The translations under genes were made by a program, and so were the position numbers. A DNA stretch of 64,000 nt from Limnephilus marmoratus. Its lineage: Eukaryota > Arthropoda > Insecta > Trichoptera > Limnephilidae. Positions within the stretch are counted from its first letter, which is position 1. Each line of letters starts with the position of its first letter. Location: NCBI GenBank assembly GCA_917880885.1, contig OU862922.1, forward strand, positions 24,800,627 through 24,864,626, written 5' to 3'. The notes below the pieces were generated by a model. The model did not search any database, was not told the origin of the DNA, and saw nothing but the letters and a program-made list of their open reading frames with translations. This document shows positions 43,861 through 55,475 of this stretch, in pieces.

Positions 43861-44196
43861 GAAATCATTAAAATTATGAGGTAACACTATCACAACAGTC
43901 AACAAACATGAAGATGAGCAATACTCGTACAATAACCATTAAAATTATTAAGTAAAACTATCACAACAAACGCAGCCAACAAGCATGAAGATGAGCAAGA
44001 AGATGAGTAACACTCATACAACAACCATTCAAATTATTAAGTAAAACTATCACAACAAACAGTCAACAAGAATGAAGATGAGCAAGAAGATGATTATAAA
44101 AATTATGAAGTAACAAAATTCACAAAATCATTAAAATTATGAGGTAACACCATCACAACAAACGTCAATAAACATGTAGATGAGCAAGAAGATGAT

Positions 44197-44550
44197 GGAG
44201 GCGGAGGATGGAGAATTTGGGAGGCGGGAATGGGTACCGCCGCCCCGGGAACCTTTATTAGATAACCAACACCTCTGCCATAGGTCACCCCAAGTGGTTC
44301 GCTACGTTTGGTGATTTAGCAGGGGTGCCCGGGTTCATGGGGTGAGGTTTGTCTAGGTCTTGGAGGCGAATGACCAGGACATACTGAACCCCAGATTCCT
44401 ACCCACCCCATAAACCCTTTTCCTTCCCAGAACTCTCCTCTCCTTCCTTTCCTTAAAAAAACCCTCCACATAGCATCCCCAAAGATGACATAGGCCCTGA
44501 GGGAAATTATTTTCCTCAGGGCCTCCCCTGTGGAGCTCATGTAAAAAAAA
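44197..44550 (+). mobile_element. SINE-like repeat, short form, full length
   Basis: A 354-bp insertion with perfect 8-bp flanking repeats AAGATGAT (44189-44196, 44551-44558) and a poly-A end, so it moved by target-primed reverse transcription. It runs from GGAGGCGGAGGATGGAGAAT through the 'GGGCACCCC'-type modules to the tail hairpin: outer stem CTCCACA.AG/CTGTGTGGAG-like, inner stem GGCCCTGAGG/CCTCAGGGCC. It has no tRNA-like head, so its promoter type is unknown. Copies: 14712, 25976, 26641, 54374, 60186 and 61285. Confidence 0.85.
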
Positions 44551-44648
44551 AAGATGATTAACACTCATACAAAAATTATTAAAATTATGAAGTAACACCA
44601 TCACGACAAACAGTCAACAAGAATGAAGATGAGCAAGAAGATGAGTAA

Positions 44649-44936
44649 TGCCTACAATACACGACATCTTTTTTCAGCCCGATTCCAATAAGAGACCAAA
44701 GTCAGCATTTTTCGCTTTACGCGATCGCTATTTTCATCTCTATTTTCTTATCTACGATTTCAATTGTCATCACTGCAAACAACACATGATCCATGATCCA
44801 TGCTGTTTGCTGTGATGCCTACTGAAATCGTAGATATGAAAATAGAGACGAAAATAGCGATCGCGTAAAGTGAAAAATGTTGACTTTGGTCTCTAATTGG
44901 AATCGGGCTGAAAAAAGATGTCGTGTATTGTAGGCA
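44649..44936. mobile_element. Harbinger-type MITE with TAA duplication
   Basis: A 288-bp near-palindrome with arms of about 130 bp beginning TGCCTACAATACACGACATC. TAA direct repeats flank it (44646-44648 and 44937-44939). A 3-bp TAA/TTA duplication is the PIF/Harbinger hallmark. The small centre has ATGATCCATGATCC repeats. Confidence 0.8.
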
Positions 44937-45272
44937 TAACACTCATACAACAACCATTAAAATTATGAAGTAACACCATCACGACAAACAGTCAACAAGC
45001 ATGAAGATGAGCAAGAAGATGAGTAACACTCATACTACAACCATTAAAATTATGAAGTAACACCATCACAACAAACAGTCAACAAGCATGAAGATGAGCA
45101 CTGAACACTCATACAACAACCTAGTCCGCCTCGGAACAGGAATCCCTAGTGAGGAGGACTGTGAATAAACTACCTTACTTTGTATTTTTAAATAGTAATT
45201 AATAAAACATTTTAAAATATCGTGATTTAAAAATTAAATTACTCAAACAGCATTTAACGAAACACCGTGAAT

Positions 45273-45420
45273 TTTGAAGTGAAAACTTCTTTAGCACCGT
45301 TGTGATTTGAAACTCGATGAAACAAAAAATAGCGACACTAAATAGAGACACACACGTACATTTGTAGGATTTAGCTTGCGAGAGAATGAGATAGAATAAT
45401 CGGATTGCACACTCTCAATA
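45273..45420. repeat. Dispersed repeat shared with 58795-58930
   Basis: 'AAGTGAAAACTTCTTTAGCA', 'TTGTGATTTGAAACTCGATG' and 'GCGAGAGAATGAGATAG' are common to both, in the same orientation. Non-coding; class unknown. Confidence 0.7.
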
Positions 45421-45424
45421 TTTT

Positions 45425-45705
45425 CTTCTTTTTTTTACATTTACTCCACACAGGAGGCCCCGAGGAAAATAGTTTCCCTCTGGGCATATGTCATGTTTGA
45501 AGACGCTGTGTGGAGGGTCTTTTTGAGAAGAGGAAGGGTGATTGAACATGAGGGAGGAAACACTGAGGCCTGCAAATCATTCCACAGTCGAGCTATAGAA
45601 CTCGAGAACGAGTCGTAGAGGCGACCCGTTCTAATGTGACAAATGTCAACCGTGTACATATATGTTTGGCGCGTTTCTCGACTATCCACTACAGCACGTT
45701 AAATA
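45425..45705 (-). pseudogene. Jockey-like LINE, C-terminal end and hairpin tail
   Basis: The minus-strand frame reads MDSRETRQTYMYTVDICHIR, then TGRLYDSFSSSIARLWNDLQ, ASVFPPSCSITLPLLKKTLH and TASSNMTYAQRETIF into the tail. It is the same family as 5504-6085, cut even shorter at the 5' end. The tail hairpin is somewhat mutated (CTCCACACAGGAGGCCCCGA). The T-run at 45425-45438 marks the poly-A end. Confidence 0.8.
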
Positions 45706-45769
45706 ACAGAACCAGTGTTTTTATAATTTTCAAAGTGTACTTTGCTATTTTTTTCTTTGCCATTTATTT

Positions 45770-47580
45770 TGGGAACGCGAATTGGATCGGTTTTCTTCTA
45801 AACATGATCCAAAGTTAGCGCCTGGAGAAGCACATAAGTACATACATAGGTACGTCAACTTTGACAATTGCAAGTTGTTTGCATTCCGTGTGATGATAAT
45901 TGGCTTATTCTGGTGAAGAAACGGCGGACTTTGTCGCCTTCTGTTTCTAGCCGTTTCCCGTCGCCAGATCGCTAATTCCCCCGCTTCCGTCCTGGGCTGA
46001 ACTGCTGATGGATGAATGCCCATTGTTCTTGCACAAAGTTTGCTGGCTTTGCGGCACTATATGCAAATTGTTTACAAGTTTCCGAATAGCGAAATATCGA
46101 ACACAATGCTTCGGAAAATTCTATTATCAACAATTTCAATATTTGTGTATAATGTATTATTTTTACCTAAAAAAAACTCAGACTGAGGCTTCTCAATCCT
46201 AGTCCAATTCCAGAGTTCCGATTGGTAATCAATCGTTTCATAAATGTTGCATTTACCTACTTTATTTATTGACGCTATTCGGCACCGAAATAATAATTAA
46301 AATTCGTTTAACCTCATCGGCACTCTATTTTGACTGTTGAAAAAATTCGACGTTTTATTTGCTATCCGAGGATTTTTAGATGCAGATAAATGACCTCTGT
46401 GACAATGTGCAAGGACCCTTCAGAAATTTTAAAAGGGGGAGATAACAAATATTACTACAAATCAACCATTTTGTTTTTTGTAATATTTTTACATTTCCAT
46501 TGGGAATGTATGGCGTGCGATGTTCTGAAAAAGGCCAAGCCATGAGAGTATAGCGCAAGTGTGCCATTCTCGTAGATACTAGACATTTTGCTGTTGGTTT
46601 TACTTTGCGCGAGCCCGCGAACAGACAACGTAGCAAAATAGCTATTAGATGATAGGAAGACGATCGGAACGAAACCTACCACGTTTTTATCATTTCATTA
46701 AATTGTTGACTATATAAAGAAGTGTTTCGAGAAATAGTTGTTGTTTTGAATTATGAAATTAATGTAAAACATTGTTTTGGCTACATTTTTCATTATTGTT
46801 CATCCATGTTCATTAAGACTACGCATATTATTATGATTCATAGCTCCATGACTGCTTTCCTTATTTGCACTGTATAATGTGAAATGCAGAACATCTTGTC
46901 ATTAATTTATGATTCGAAATGCAATATTATATTCGTACACCTTCAATTTGCAACCACCATTCATGATACAGTCTTGTCAAATTTCTTCCTAGGACACCAA
47001 TGACTAAACAAAATACCCAAGAGAAGGACTTGGCGTGTACTATACCGAACATTCTGTTCAAACGGTTATACAAAAATAGCGGCGGTTTCCATGTTCCTTA
47101 AAAAGTTCAAGTCCTCTGTTACTAACACTAAAACACTTGACAAAACCTCTCGATAATTAATTGTGGAATAAGTTCTATTCTGTTATTGTATGTCAACAGC
47201 CGTTCAGGGAGTATGTATGTAATTATATTCCAATTAAAGACATCGATTCTCTCTTTGAGTTTTTCCGCCCCCGTTTGGATTCCTCAGAGGTTTAGTGTCT
47301 AGTGGTTGGCCGTTAGTCGTTAGTCGTTAGTTAAGGTAATCGTGACCACCCGTGACAAGGGTTCGTAGTCCCTCCCTAGTCATAATTCTTCCTTCATAAT
47401 TGACCGCCAATTCTATAATATATTACAGGAAGTTTTGTTGAGATTCTTTGCTAAACAATAAAACTAGACAGCAGTGGGTTTGTATTTCTGAACATTTATG
47501 TTGAAAACTTCATTAATAATACGTGTTGTGCAGCTAACGTTCATTGATAATGCATTTATTTTATGAAATATTACCTGCAT
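45770..47580. other. Intergenic DNA, no gene recognised
   Basis: 'CCATTGGGAATGTATGGCGTGCGATG' (46497-46522) resembles the right arm of the fold-back at 13323-13603. Otherwise nothing is supported. Confidence 0.4.
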
Positions 47581-47582
47581 AA

Positions 47583-47832
47583 CGATTCTATATCTTTTGT
47601 GGGATCGTTATCGAGATAACGGACATGATCTCCTGTCAGATTTGTGTGATTTTTACATATTTACTGTCACATATTTTTGTTTAGATCGTTCTAAACACGA
47701 ATTACTGCAAGTATGCATGATTATTTATTCATTTTATGTACGTTTTACATCGAAAAAGCAAATTAATCACACAAATCTGACAGGAGATCACGTCCATTAT
47801 CTCGATAACGATCCCACAAAAATATAGAATCG
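47583..47832. repeat. Fold-back MITE
   Basis: Near-perfect inverted arms of about 65-70 bp, from CGATTCTATATCTTTTGTGG inward to 'CTCCTGTCAGATTTGTGTGA'. The spacer is about 100 bp and AT-rich. No target duplication is evident. Confidence 0.8.
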
Positions 47833-47839
47833 CTCGGCT

Positions 47840-50800
47840 GAACGATGAATTATACAAAGCTAGAAAATTTCAGTTGAAATTGCCTAATATGGACCCTATA
47901 CCAAGCGTTGTGAAATAGTCAATGATTGGTATTTAGTAACTTATAGGTGTCATAGGTATTCGTGAAAAGGTTTGATCTTATAGAATTGGGAATTCCATTG
48001 TCCGATTAGCTCCGCGCGTTTGGCCTGTTCTGCTCAATATGAAATTTAGTTAGGTAAAGATCATTTTTTCACAAATTTATAAGAAACGCACAAACTCTGG
48101 TATTTACAGAATTCGCTGTCCGTGATAATTTATAAGTTTCCGCTTCGTTGCATACGAACATATTGTCTTCTTGGAGAGATTTGTTTTCGCGTCAGAGTTT
48201 CGCTCTAAATTCTGTATCAGTTGTTAAGTTCTGTGGTAGTGCGAACAAGAATTTTCTTTGGGGTGTCATTATTTATCGATCCTCTGTTACCCACCAATTA
48301 ATTCTGTCAATTTTCTAATTGATATTCGTTAAGTTCATTAATTCCCTATAAAGTCTTGTGTAGGGTCACTCTTGTACCGTTGATTTATCATCTTGTTTCA
48401 TCGGGTTAATTAGAAACAATTGACACACTTATCCGAAATTGCGCCGTGTTTAGAAATGTTCGGAGTGTGTGTTTATAATAATATGTTGACAAGTAATTAT
48501 TACCACCGGAAAGAGAAGTGCTTTCCGCTCGTCGCCTTTGGATTTACATTGGAAATGATTGTTTTTTTAAATAAGTTTTGCGCTTTCTCGTTCCATTTCA
48601 CTGTTTTTGCAATAAAATTAAATCACTTGCAGTACAATTTTCTAATAACGGGGTCTAGACATGATATTATTTTTGTAAATATTTTGGCTTAATATTAAAA
48701 TTCGTAACAAATTTTGGTATAACTTTGCAATTTATATGTCCAAATTGGGTATACAAAATATGAATTTTGCTTCGGAACTGGCAATAATAGTTGTCCAAAA
48801 TTTTCAATGTTATATCATCTCAACCTCAACATCATTTTATCACGAGCTGTGGTGCCATTCATTTAACCATTAAAATGTAAGATTAAACATCTTAATACAA
48901 TTATTTTTGTCCATATTTTTTTTAATTATTGAGAAAAATGAAATCTCTTGAAAATATTTGTATTACTAACTAACTAATAAATTGATTAATGATCCATTAC
49001 TTTCTTCTACTTGATCTTACAGTGGTTTATTGGCAAATTTCCACTTCCGAGTTCGATCGCATTCTCCAACATAGTATTATGGTTATCTCCATCACCTTTG
49101 TCTAGCGTCTTCTTATCGTCTCGTTTCCAAATGTCTGGCGAAGCGTCTTGAATCCAATAGGATATTATTATGTTATATAACCAATCGTAGGCTCGAAGAC
49201 CCACCTAACTAAGAATGCCAATTGGCAATCGGCCAATGGAGAAATTCGTATGCTGGACAAACTTGTCATGTAATATTGACAAAACTGTCGTGTCTCTGAG
49301 GTATAAAGGAGTTCACAACGTCTTTGTGTTTTATGTTGAAGATTTTAGCTTTCACTATGACAACAACCCCTAGAACCCAACCTATGCTTTTTGTTTGGTT
49401 CTGAAACAGCTTAAAAACTAAACCCCGTTTTTCCAAGTCCTTCATTGTTATTTTTTCCTTTGTCTTTATCCTTTCCTTGAAGGTCCCTACTTATTAGAAG
49501 AAGAGGAAGGTGTTGCATAACTACGTGGAACACATCTACAATATTGTACAAAATCTAAAATTACTCACAACAAATCAGTTGAAAATTCGCCGTGATATTG
49601 TTCACATCTCGCTTTCGTATTCTCGCTAATAATCGTAAAAATACTAATGAATTAATTCCAAAAGTGTCAATAATTGTAACCATCGTTGAACCGTTATAGT
49701 GGAGAGCAGCCAGCATCAAGATCGGCCCAGATCAGCAGAACCTATCAAAGATAGGGGCTTTCTTCTTCCAATTGCCAAATCCTGTGATTGACTTTAAAAA
49801 ACGCAGTCAACTGTCTTGTTTCATACAAATTAGATTTATAGTCCACATGCCCTCTCGTGTTACGATATTGTTCGTGACACTTTTATTTTAAATATCCAGA
49901 TTTTAACCCTAAAATGTTAGTAGTCGTACAGACCATTTCTCTAAACACTACTGTATTTTAAATGGAGTATGTCGGTGGTACTCACTGTGAGCATCAAAAT
50001 CTGCACCTCCGACCGGCTGAGGGACCCAGAAGACTATTCGAACATCCAAGTATTTTTTGTATTTTGGCGTTTCTGCCTTTTTTGAACCATTTTGCTAAAA
50101 GGCATGCTCTACTTTCTCGGCTAAACGTCTTAAACCAAGCAGCTTTATGTTTAGTCAGACAAGGGAGATTGAGTGGCCTTTCTCGTTTTGCACACTTGTT
50201 GCTTGAATTTTGATTTGTTCCATCTACTAACCATCCACACTTTCGAAATCCCTCGGCTAGTCTTAATGAGTGTAGAGAGAAGTCATTAAAAGTTTCTTCA
50301 AACGTCTCTCCCTTTTCTCATCCTGTTCTCCAGTTTGCAATACAATGCTCCTCTCAACTAGCAGTGCTCTGCACCAATCGTGGATTTGTACGAATTTTAA
50401 TTGCCCGCATCAATTTTCTTCACACAGTAGGGAGCGGGGAGTTTATTCCTCCGAAGCTGTCGTGATTGTATTCTCCTGTCAATACCTGAAGGCGAGCCAT
50501 TGTTCTATTCGCTAATCTTGTTTACTACCTCTGCAATCTGCACGATTCGGATTCGTTGCCGGGTTCGATTTTAATTTCCAGAGTTTCAGGGCTCTGGCTC
50601 TGGACTTCGGTAAATGATCAACTAACGCCGTTGTTTACATTGTGCGGGATCTGAATTCTTCTCCAAATAAAACAACAGTTGTTTTCAGTTACTTCTGGCA
50701 TCATATTCATTACCCACCTACCGCTATTCTTGTTCGGAATGCGTATAACAGACCCATCGCACTATATTACAGTGTTATTACGTCCCAGCTTCGCCCGAGT

Positions 50801-51790
50801 GCTAACACTCCTTTTTCTCGTTGTAATTGAAAAATGTGGAACAAACCATAAAACACGGCTTATTATTTTTAGTAAATAAAATAATATTTCAAAGCTTTAT
50901 ACTAGCGACCTACCGAGCCACTAATAAATAGGTTGCTACTTTCGTGACGCCAGAGCTCACTGTTCGACAGTTTATGTACTTCACAAAACAGGTTTATGCT
51001 CAATATATGGTGTTACACAGATGGTTTCATAAATTTCTTGCATTTTCACCTATGCACCACTTACTTGCACGTCCTCAGGAATTAAAACAAAAGGACTCGA
51101 GATTCTTTGAACTTTTAATATCACTATCGAAAGACCTCTAGACTCCGTACTGCTTGCCATTTTTACAGCCTGGCATAAAAAATCCCTTATACTGTGGTGG
51201 ATTTAATTTACTGGATCTTTATAAAAAAATCCAACAACGCAGACTTTCTAAATAGATTTCCGCCTTTTCAGCAGTGCCGTTAGGAAGGCAAGGGTGGGAG
51301 AGGTAGGGGGAGGGTGGTGCGTCGGCCGATCCATACTTCCCGTTTCCGCACTGAAAAGGCGATTCACATAGTGTAATATAATGTATCAACCCACAAGAAC
51401 TTTGACACGGTTGCAAAAAGAACACAAACCATTTCACGTGGGCTGTACTTGAGAGGTTAATAAGGTTGCCAGACTGTTAACTCTTCGTTAAGTGAAATTA
51501 TGCGTTTGGTATCTTTATTCGTTGCATTGCTGATGCTTTCAACTTATTTACAAACCCAACTGTGTAGACTTATGTTTGAAATGAATGTTGCTTATTTTGA
51601 AATGGTTTTCCAAAATATGCGCGTGTAATAATCACAGAAATGTCTTCGAATCCTTGACTGAAGAAGTGTTAGGAAGGTAGAAACAAAATCATCCAACGTC
51701 ATTTTGACCATCATGGAATTTCGTTTAGTGATGAAAGCAGTTATATTAATCAAATACTTTGATAAACTTTACTGCACTACATTTAAGCTG
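47840..51790. other. Intergenic DNA, no gene recognised
   Basis: About 4 kb of AT-rich sequence with scattered short frames and no recognised domain, RNA gene or repeat from elsewhere in the window. I see nothing in it that I can support. Confidence 0.4.
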
Positions 51791-51794
51791 TCCA

Positions 51795-52045
51795 CAGGTG
51801 TCAATAGAACCCTTCCACACAAGAATCTCAACCGTCTGAAGCCAGTGAGACTATAGCATCCCTAATCGGGATATGTTGTGAGGCTGAAGGTATAGTTGGA
51901 GAAACACATAGCTTTTCAGATCTGGTCACCAAACAAGGCTAAAGCCATTTCAAGCAAAGTTTAAATTCTGAAAAATATGAGACCCCAGTATCTTCCATTC
52001 CGGAACGTGTCGCAAATATACTACATAAGTTCATTATAATTTTTT
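51795..52045 (-). mobile_element. tRNA-derived SINE, degraded copy
   Basis: 'AGCCAGTGAGACTATAGCAT', 'GGGATATGTTGTGAGGCTGA' and 'CAGATCTGGTCACCAAACA' match the 2130-2594 family. The tRNA head is lost near 52045. Confidence 0.6.
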
Positions 52046-52049
52046 TTCG

Positions 52050-53100
52050 CACATCCGGTGTTATGTAATTGTTATTACTTTATTTTTTCATAGATTTTTA
52101 TTGATTCTTCTTGTGAAACTTTAAAAAACAATTTAGTCACGTACCTAAAGGGTTAACATGGTTTAACGTTTCTATTTGCAAAGGAAGAGTTGTTAAATTG
52201 CTCGATAATTTAAATAAATTTAAAGCGTTATACACGGAGAAAAATCTAGGTACTGCTAATTTATTAAGAATCTTCTTAAAATTATTCGTAATTCCGGTTA
52301 ATAACGGGATTGCAGGCCTTATAATGAATTAATGTAAATAGTTGGTCATGGTCAGGATTTCCTGATAAACTTTTTCCAAACTACACACTGTGCTTCTACT
52401 GCAGCTGTGAACAGAATTGGCGCCATCTTTTGGCATTATTGGCTACTTGCTTTAATTCGGTTCGTTCAAATTGTTTACATACATTATTTAATTTCTCTTA
52501 AATATATCAGGAATTCTGCATTGTGTAAGAGCAATGTCACCATGACATTAGAGTTCTGTACAAATAATTTCACAGGAAACACGTAAAGCTATTTTCCTGA
52601 GCCTTATTTGTTACTTAATTAAAGAAAAAGTAGGTGAGTTTTACAAACGCAAATTTATTTATTAATTGATTTTTCACAATTTAAATACATTTTTAGCATG
52701 TAGTTATTAATTATCACAACGCCTTGTTTAATAATAGAGTATTCGAATAAAATGCAATATTATGATTTTGGACGGAAAACTTGTTAGAAAATTGTAAGAA
52801 GAAATTTTGGTGCGTATACAATGTATTTTTCTTTGTATCGTCATGATATACTTATCAAAACAAATCGATAAAACAACCTTAAATTGGTGTTTTATTAATA
52901 AGGCTTGTTAATTTATCGTGAGGACCAAAATCGATTTCTCTTCATTTACGTATGTATTGGTTTTAATTTGATTTGGTGCTATATAATTTTTTATTATCTA
53001 CTAACAAAAACGATGCAATTTTTAACCATAAGTTGTTATAATTTGTCTAGTTTGTAGTTAGTTTTCTATTTTGCAGTTAGAAATAAGATTGTAGAACTAT
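52050..53100. other. Intergenic DNA, no feature recognised
   Basis: AT-rich, with no supported coding frame. Confidence 0.4.
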
Positions 53101-53107
53101 ATTTTAT

Positions 53108-53180
53108 GTTTGTACAGCGCCCTTGAGGTGATTTTTCACAAAAACGGCGCTTTACAAGTCATCCAAATATTATTATTATT
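53108..53180 (+). mobile_element. LINE 3'-tail, copy 6
   Basis: 'TTTGTACAGCGCCCTTGAGG', TGATTTTTCACAAAAACGGC, GCTTTACAAG, then a TATTATTATT tail. Both stems are intact. Confidence 0.75.
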
Positions 53181-53189
53181 AATTGTGTT

Positions 53190-53830
53190 TTGACCTAGAG
53201 ACGTTCACATACATTAATGTTTATCATTCTATTTTCACTATTATATATATATATATCACAGTAGTAATCTCCCATTGAATCAGATCACGCTACTTTCCCA
53301 ATAAATTTCAGTTTGTAGTTCTACCCCAAGCTGTAGCCGGCCTCTGGCAGACACTCCATTTAGCGGGGGGAGGGTGGTTTATTGTATATATGTAACGAGG
53401 TTACCCGAGGGGTGGCTGGCGTAATACATATTTACATACATATTTTTATTTATTTATTTATCAGATATGATTTTAGGTGTTTTTTCGAAGCCTTTCTCAT
53501 TTAGATATATCTGTGTCGAGACAGACGTAGAAATTGTACGTGTAGACAAAATACATATTATAATTTTTGAAATTCTTGCTAGGCATAGTATTTTGTATCT
53601 TAAACTTTTCTTTGTTGGTGACTAAACAACCAAGCATGGTTTAATAATGCCTGTAGTAATATTTTGTCTGAATGTATTATTATTATTAAATGCAGGGTCG
53701 TCATCCTCCTTGTATGCATTTACTGACAAAGGTAACAATGCATAAAAAAACTCATCGCGTAAGCTTTTTACGCCGTGCATTGCCCTGTCTGGCTATTAAA
53801 ACTTTGAGGAAAAACATGAAATTACAAACA
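53190..53830. other. Intergenic DNA, no feature recognised
   Basis: Nothing beyond simple TA repeats (53242-53258). Confidence 0.4.
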
Positions 53831-53977
53831 AATCTTTTTTGATTTTTGTTGTTAGTTTTTGGGGTAATATGTCGTGTTGCGCTACCTCCTTCTTTAGCCA
53901 ACGTTTCGGACAGCGTTGGCTAAAGAAGGAGGTAGCGCAACACGGTATAATACCCCAAAAACTAATAACAAAAATAT
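53831..53977. repeat. Large near-perfect palindrome
   Basis: Arms of about 68 bp pair around a 10-base centre (TTTCGGACAG at 53903-53912). The inner 33 bases (GTGTTGCGCTACCTCCTTCT and on to CCAACG) match perfectly and the outer part has a few changes. It could be a fold-back transposon or a source of hairpin RNA. Confidence 0.85.
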
Positions 53978-54373
53978 TTTTGGCCGTGAAAATCTAAAAT
54001 CGTATCAAATCTTTTTTGAGTTCAAAATCTCAATCAGATCAGTTCAAAATCTTCGGGTAAGTTTTTCCTCCGATTCTCGATCTCAAAATTTCGCATATTT
54101 AACCCGATAAGTAAGTGTAATGTTCTAGGTTTCTGAAGGAAGCCAACTTACTTGCTTCCGATCGTCACACGGCTTTTGTTGAGCTTTTTTTAGCCTCCTT
54201 GGTGATTTCATTTCTTTTCCGATATTCCTTTGCTTTTTGCTTCCAGCAATCCTATTTTCTCTGCCTTTTCCAGGTCCGCCAGCACTTTGTCTACGAATGG
54301 AGTGACTTTGTTTTGCCTCGGCTATGGATTGGTTTTGTTTATCGTCTTAAACTGACTTGGTAATAGTTTCGCA

Positions 54374-54720
54374 TTTTTTTTTTTTTACATGAGCTCCACA
54401 CAGGAGGCCCTGAGGAACATAATTTCCCTCAGGGCCTATGTCATCTTTATGCTCACCTATGATGCTGTGTGGAGGGTTTTTTAAAGAAAGGAAGGAGAGG
54501 AGAATTCTGGGAAGGAAAAGGGTTTAAGGGGTGGGTAGGAATCTTGGGTTCAGTATGTCCTAGTCATCCGCCTCCAAGACCTAGACAAACCTCACCCCAT
54601 GAACCCGGGCACCCCTGCTAAATCACCAAACGTAGCGAATCACTTGGGGTGATCTATAGCAGAGGTGTTGGTTATCCAATAAAGGTTCCCGGGGCGGCGG
54701 TACCCATTCCCGCCTCCCAA
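54374..54720 (-). mobile_element. SINE-like repeat, short form
   Basis: T-run (poly-A on the minus strand) at 54374-54386, hairpin tail, then all body modules up to 'CCCATTCCCGCCTCCCAA'. A small insert (TATGCTCACC) lies in the tail between the two stems. It sits about 700 bases upstream of the Jupiter exon. Confidence 0.85.
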
Positions 54721-54889
54721 GTTAGTTGACCTAGAAATTAGACAATCAGACATAAAAAATTGATTAGTAGTTACATATACCGGAATATCTGAGTTTACTG
54801 GTAGAGAGCGTTTTCTGAGAAAAAGATTTTGAGGTTGATGTTGATAGTTACGATATGAAATTATTGCGTTCTAATTATTTAACTCCGCG

Positions 54890-55413
54890 ATCTAGAAACG
54901 TCGCAATAACCCGAGATGAATCACGAATCAGACGGGGATGGCGCACAGATCGGGAGGGGTGGGAGGACGTCACGCTGGGTAGGCCCTCCCCCCCCCCCCC
55001 CTCCTGTCCTCTTGCCACCCGCTTCCCCCTCGGCCTGACGTACTCAGTGCGATGTGCGATATAGCCAGCCGCTCGCCGGTGATTCAAGCAGTCAGCTGTT
55101 CGCCCCAGCCGCAAACGGTCGCTAACCAGAACGATTCCCGCCCAACTCACACTACACTCGACTCCCAGCCACGCTCGTGATAACACACTAAAGACTCGCG
55201 CTCTTCCTCAATAATAAAACAATTAATTTACTGAAAACAAGACGATCGCTGAATTTATCTCCAATTTTAAAATCAAGTGAATCGTATTACGATTTCGCTC
55301 CTCTCGCAGAAAGTACCAGTGATTCAAATTTCATCTCGCTTTTTGCAACGACCCCTCGCAAAGGGTAGTGTGTGATTTTTTTTGCATCAGGAAGAAAAGG
55401 CTTTGATTTGAAG
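54890..55413 (+). promoter_or_regulatory. Probable Jupiter promoter and 5' leader
   Basis: The region is CpG-rich against an AT-rich background, with an ACGTCACG CRE-like site (54967-54974), a C-tract (54989-55002) and Inr-like TCAGTG at 55043. No TATA box is evident. It leads to the ATG at 55414 with no long upstream open frame. The exact transcription start cannot be read from sequence alone. Confidence 0.5.
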
Positions 55414-55475
55414 ATGGCGACCTACGCAGCCTTCAAGCACGTGGAGCTCCACAAAGTCGGCAATGGAAAGAACAG
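55414..55475 (+). CDS. Jupiter: Microtubule-associated protein Jupiter, first coding exon
   Basis: The ATG at 55414 (context AAGATGG) opens 20 codons, MATYAAFKHVELHKVGNGKN, plus two bases (AG) before a consensus donor, AACAG/GTGAGC, at 55476. From memory, Drosophila Jupiter proteins start with almost the same residues, and the split codon would give the Arg that follows there. Jupiter binds along microtubules and stabilises them. Only this exon is present; I found no downstream exon with the expected PPGG-type motif before 64000, so the first intron exceeds 8.5 kb. The call depends on one short but distinctive peptide; the splice site and CpG-rich upstream region support a real 5' exon. Confidence 0.7.

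Larger units (their letters stand above)
43862..45120. repeat. Minisatellite array, 84-90 bp unit, with two insertions
   Basis: The repeated unit contains 'CCATTAAAATTATGAAGTAA', 'CACCATCACAACAAACAGTC', 'AACAAGCATGAAGATGAGCA' and 'AGAAGATGAGTAACACTCAT'. About seven to eight units are seen. The array is interrupted by a SINE (44197-44550) and a MITE (44649-44936). It ends at CAACAACCTAGTCC. Confidence 0.85.

Noticed and set aside
43862..45120. CRISPR array
   Set aside because: This is insect DNA, and the repeats are a contiguous 84-90 bp minisatellite without unique spacers.
48420..48692. 90-codon plus-strand frame
   Set aside because: AT-rich, Phe/Asn-rich, with no motif, splice context or repeat support.
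54855..55186. Open frames on both strands across the CpG-rich promoter region
   Set aside because: They are low-complexity frames in GC-rich DNA with no motif; the region is better explained as promoter and 5' leader.
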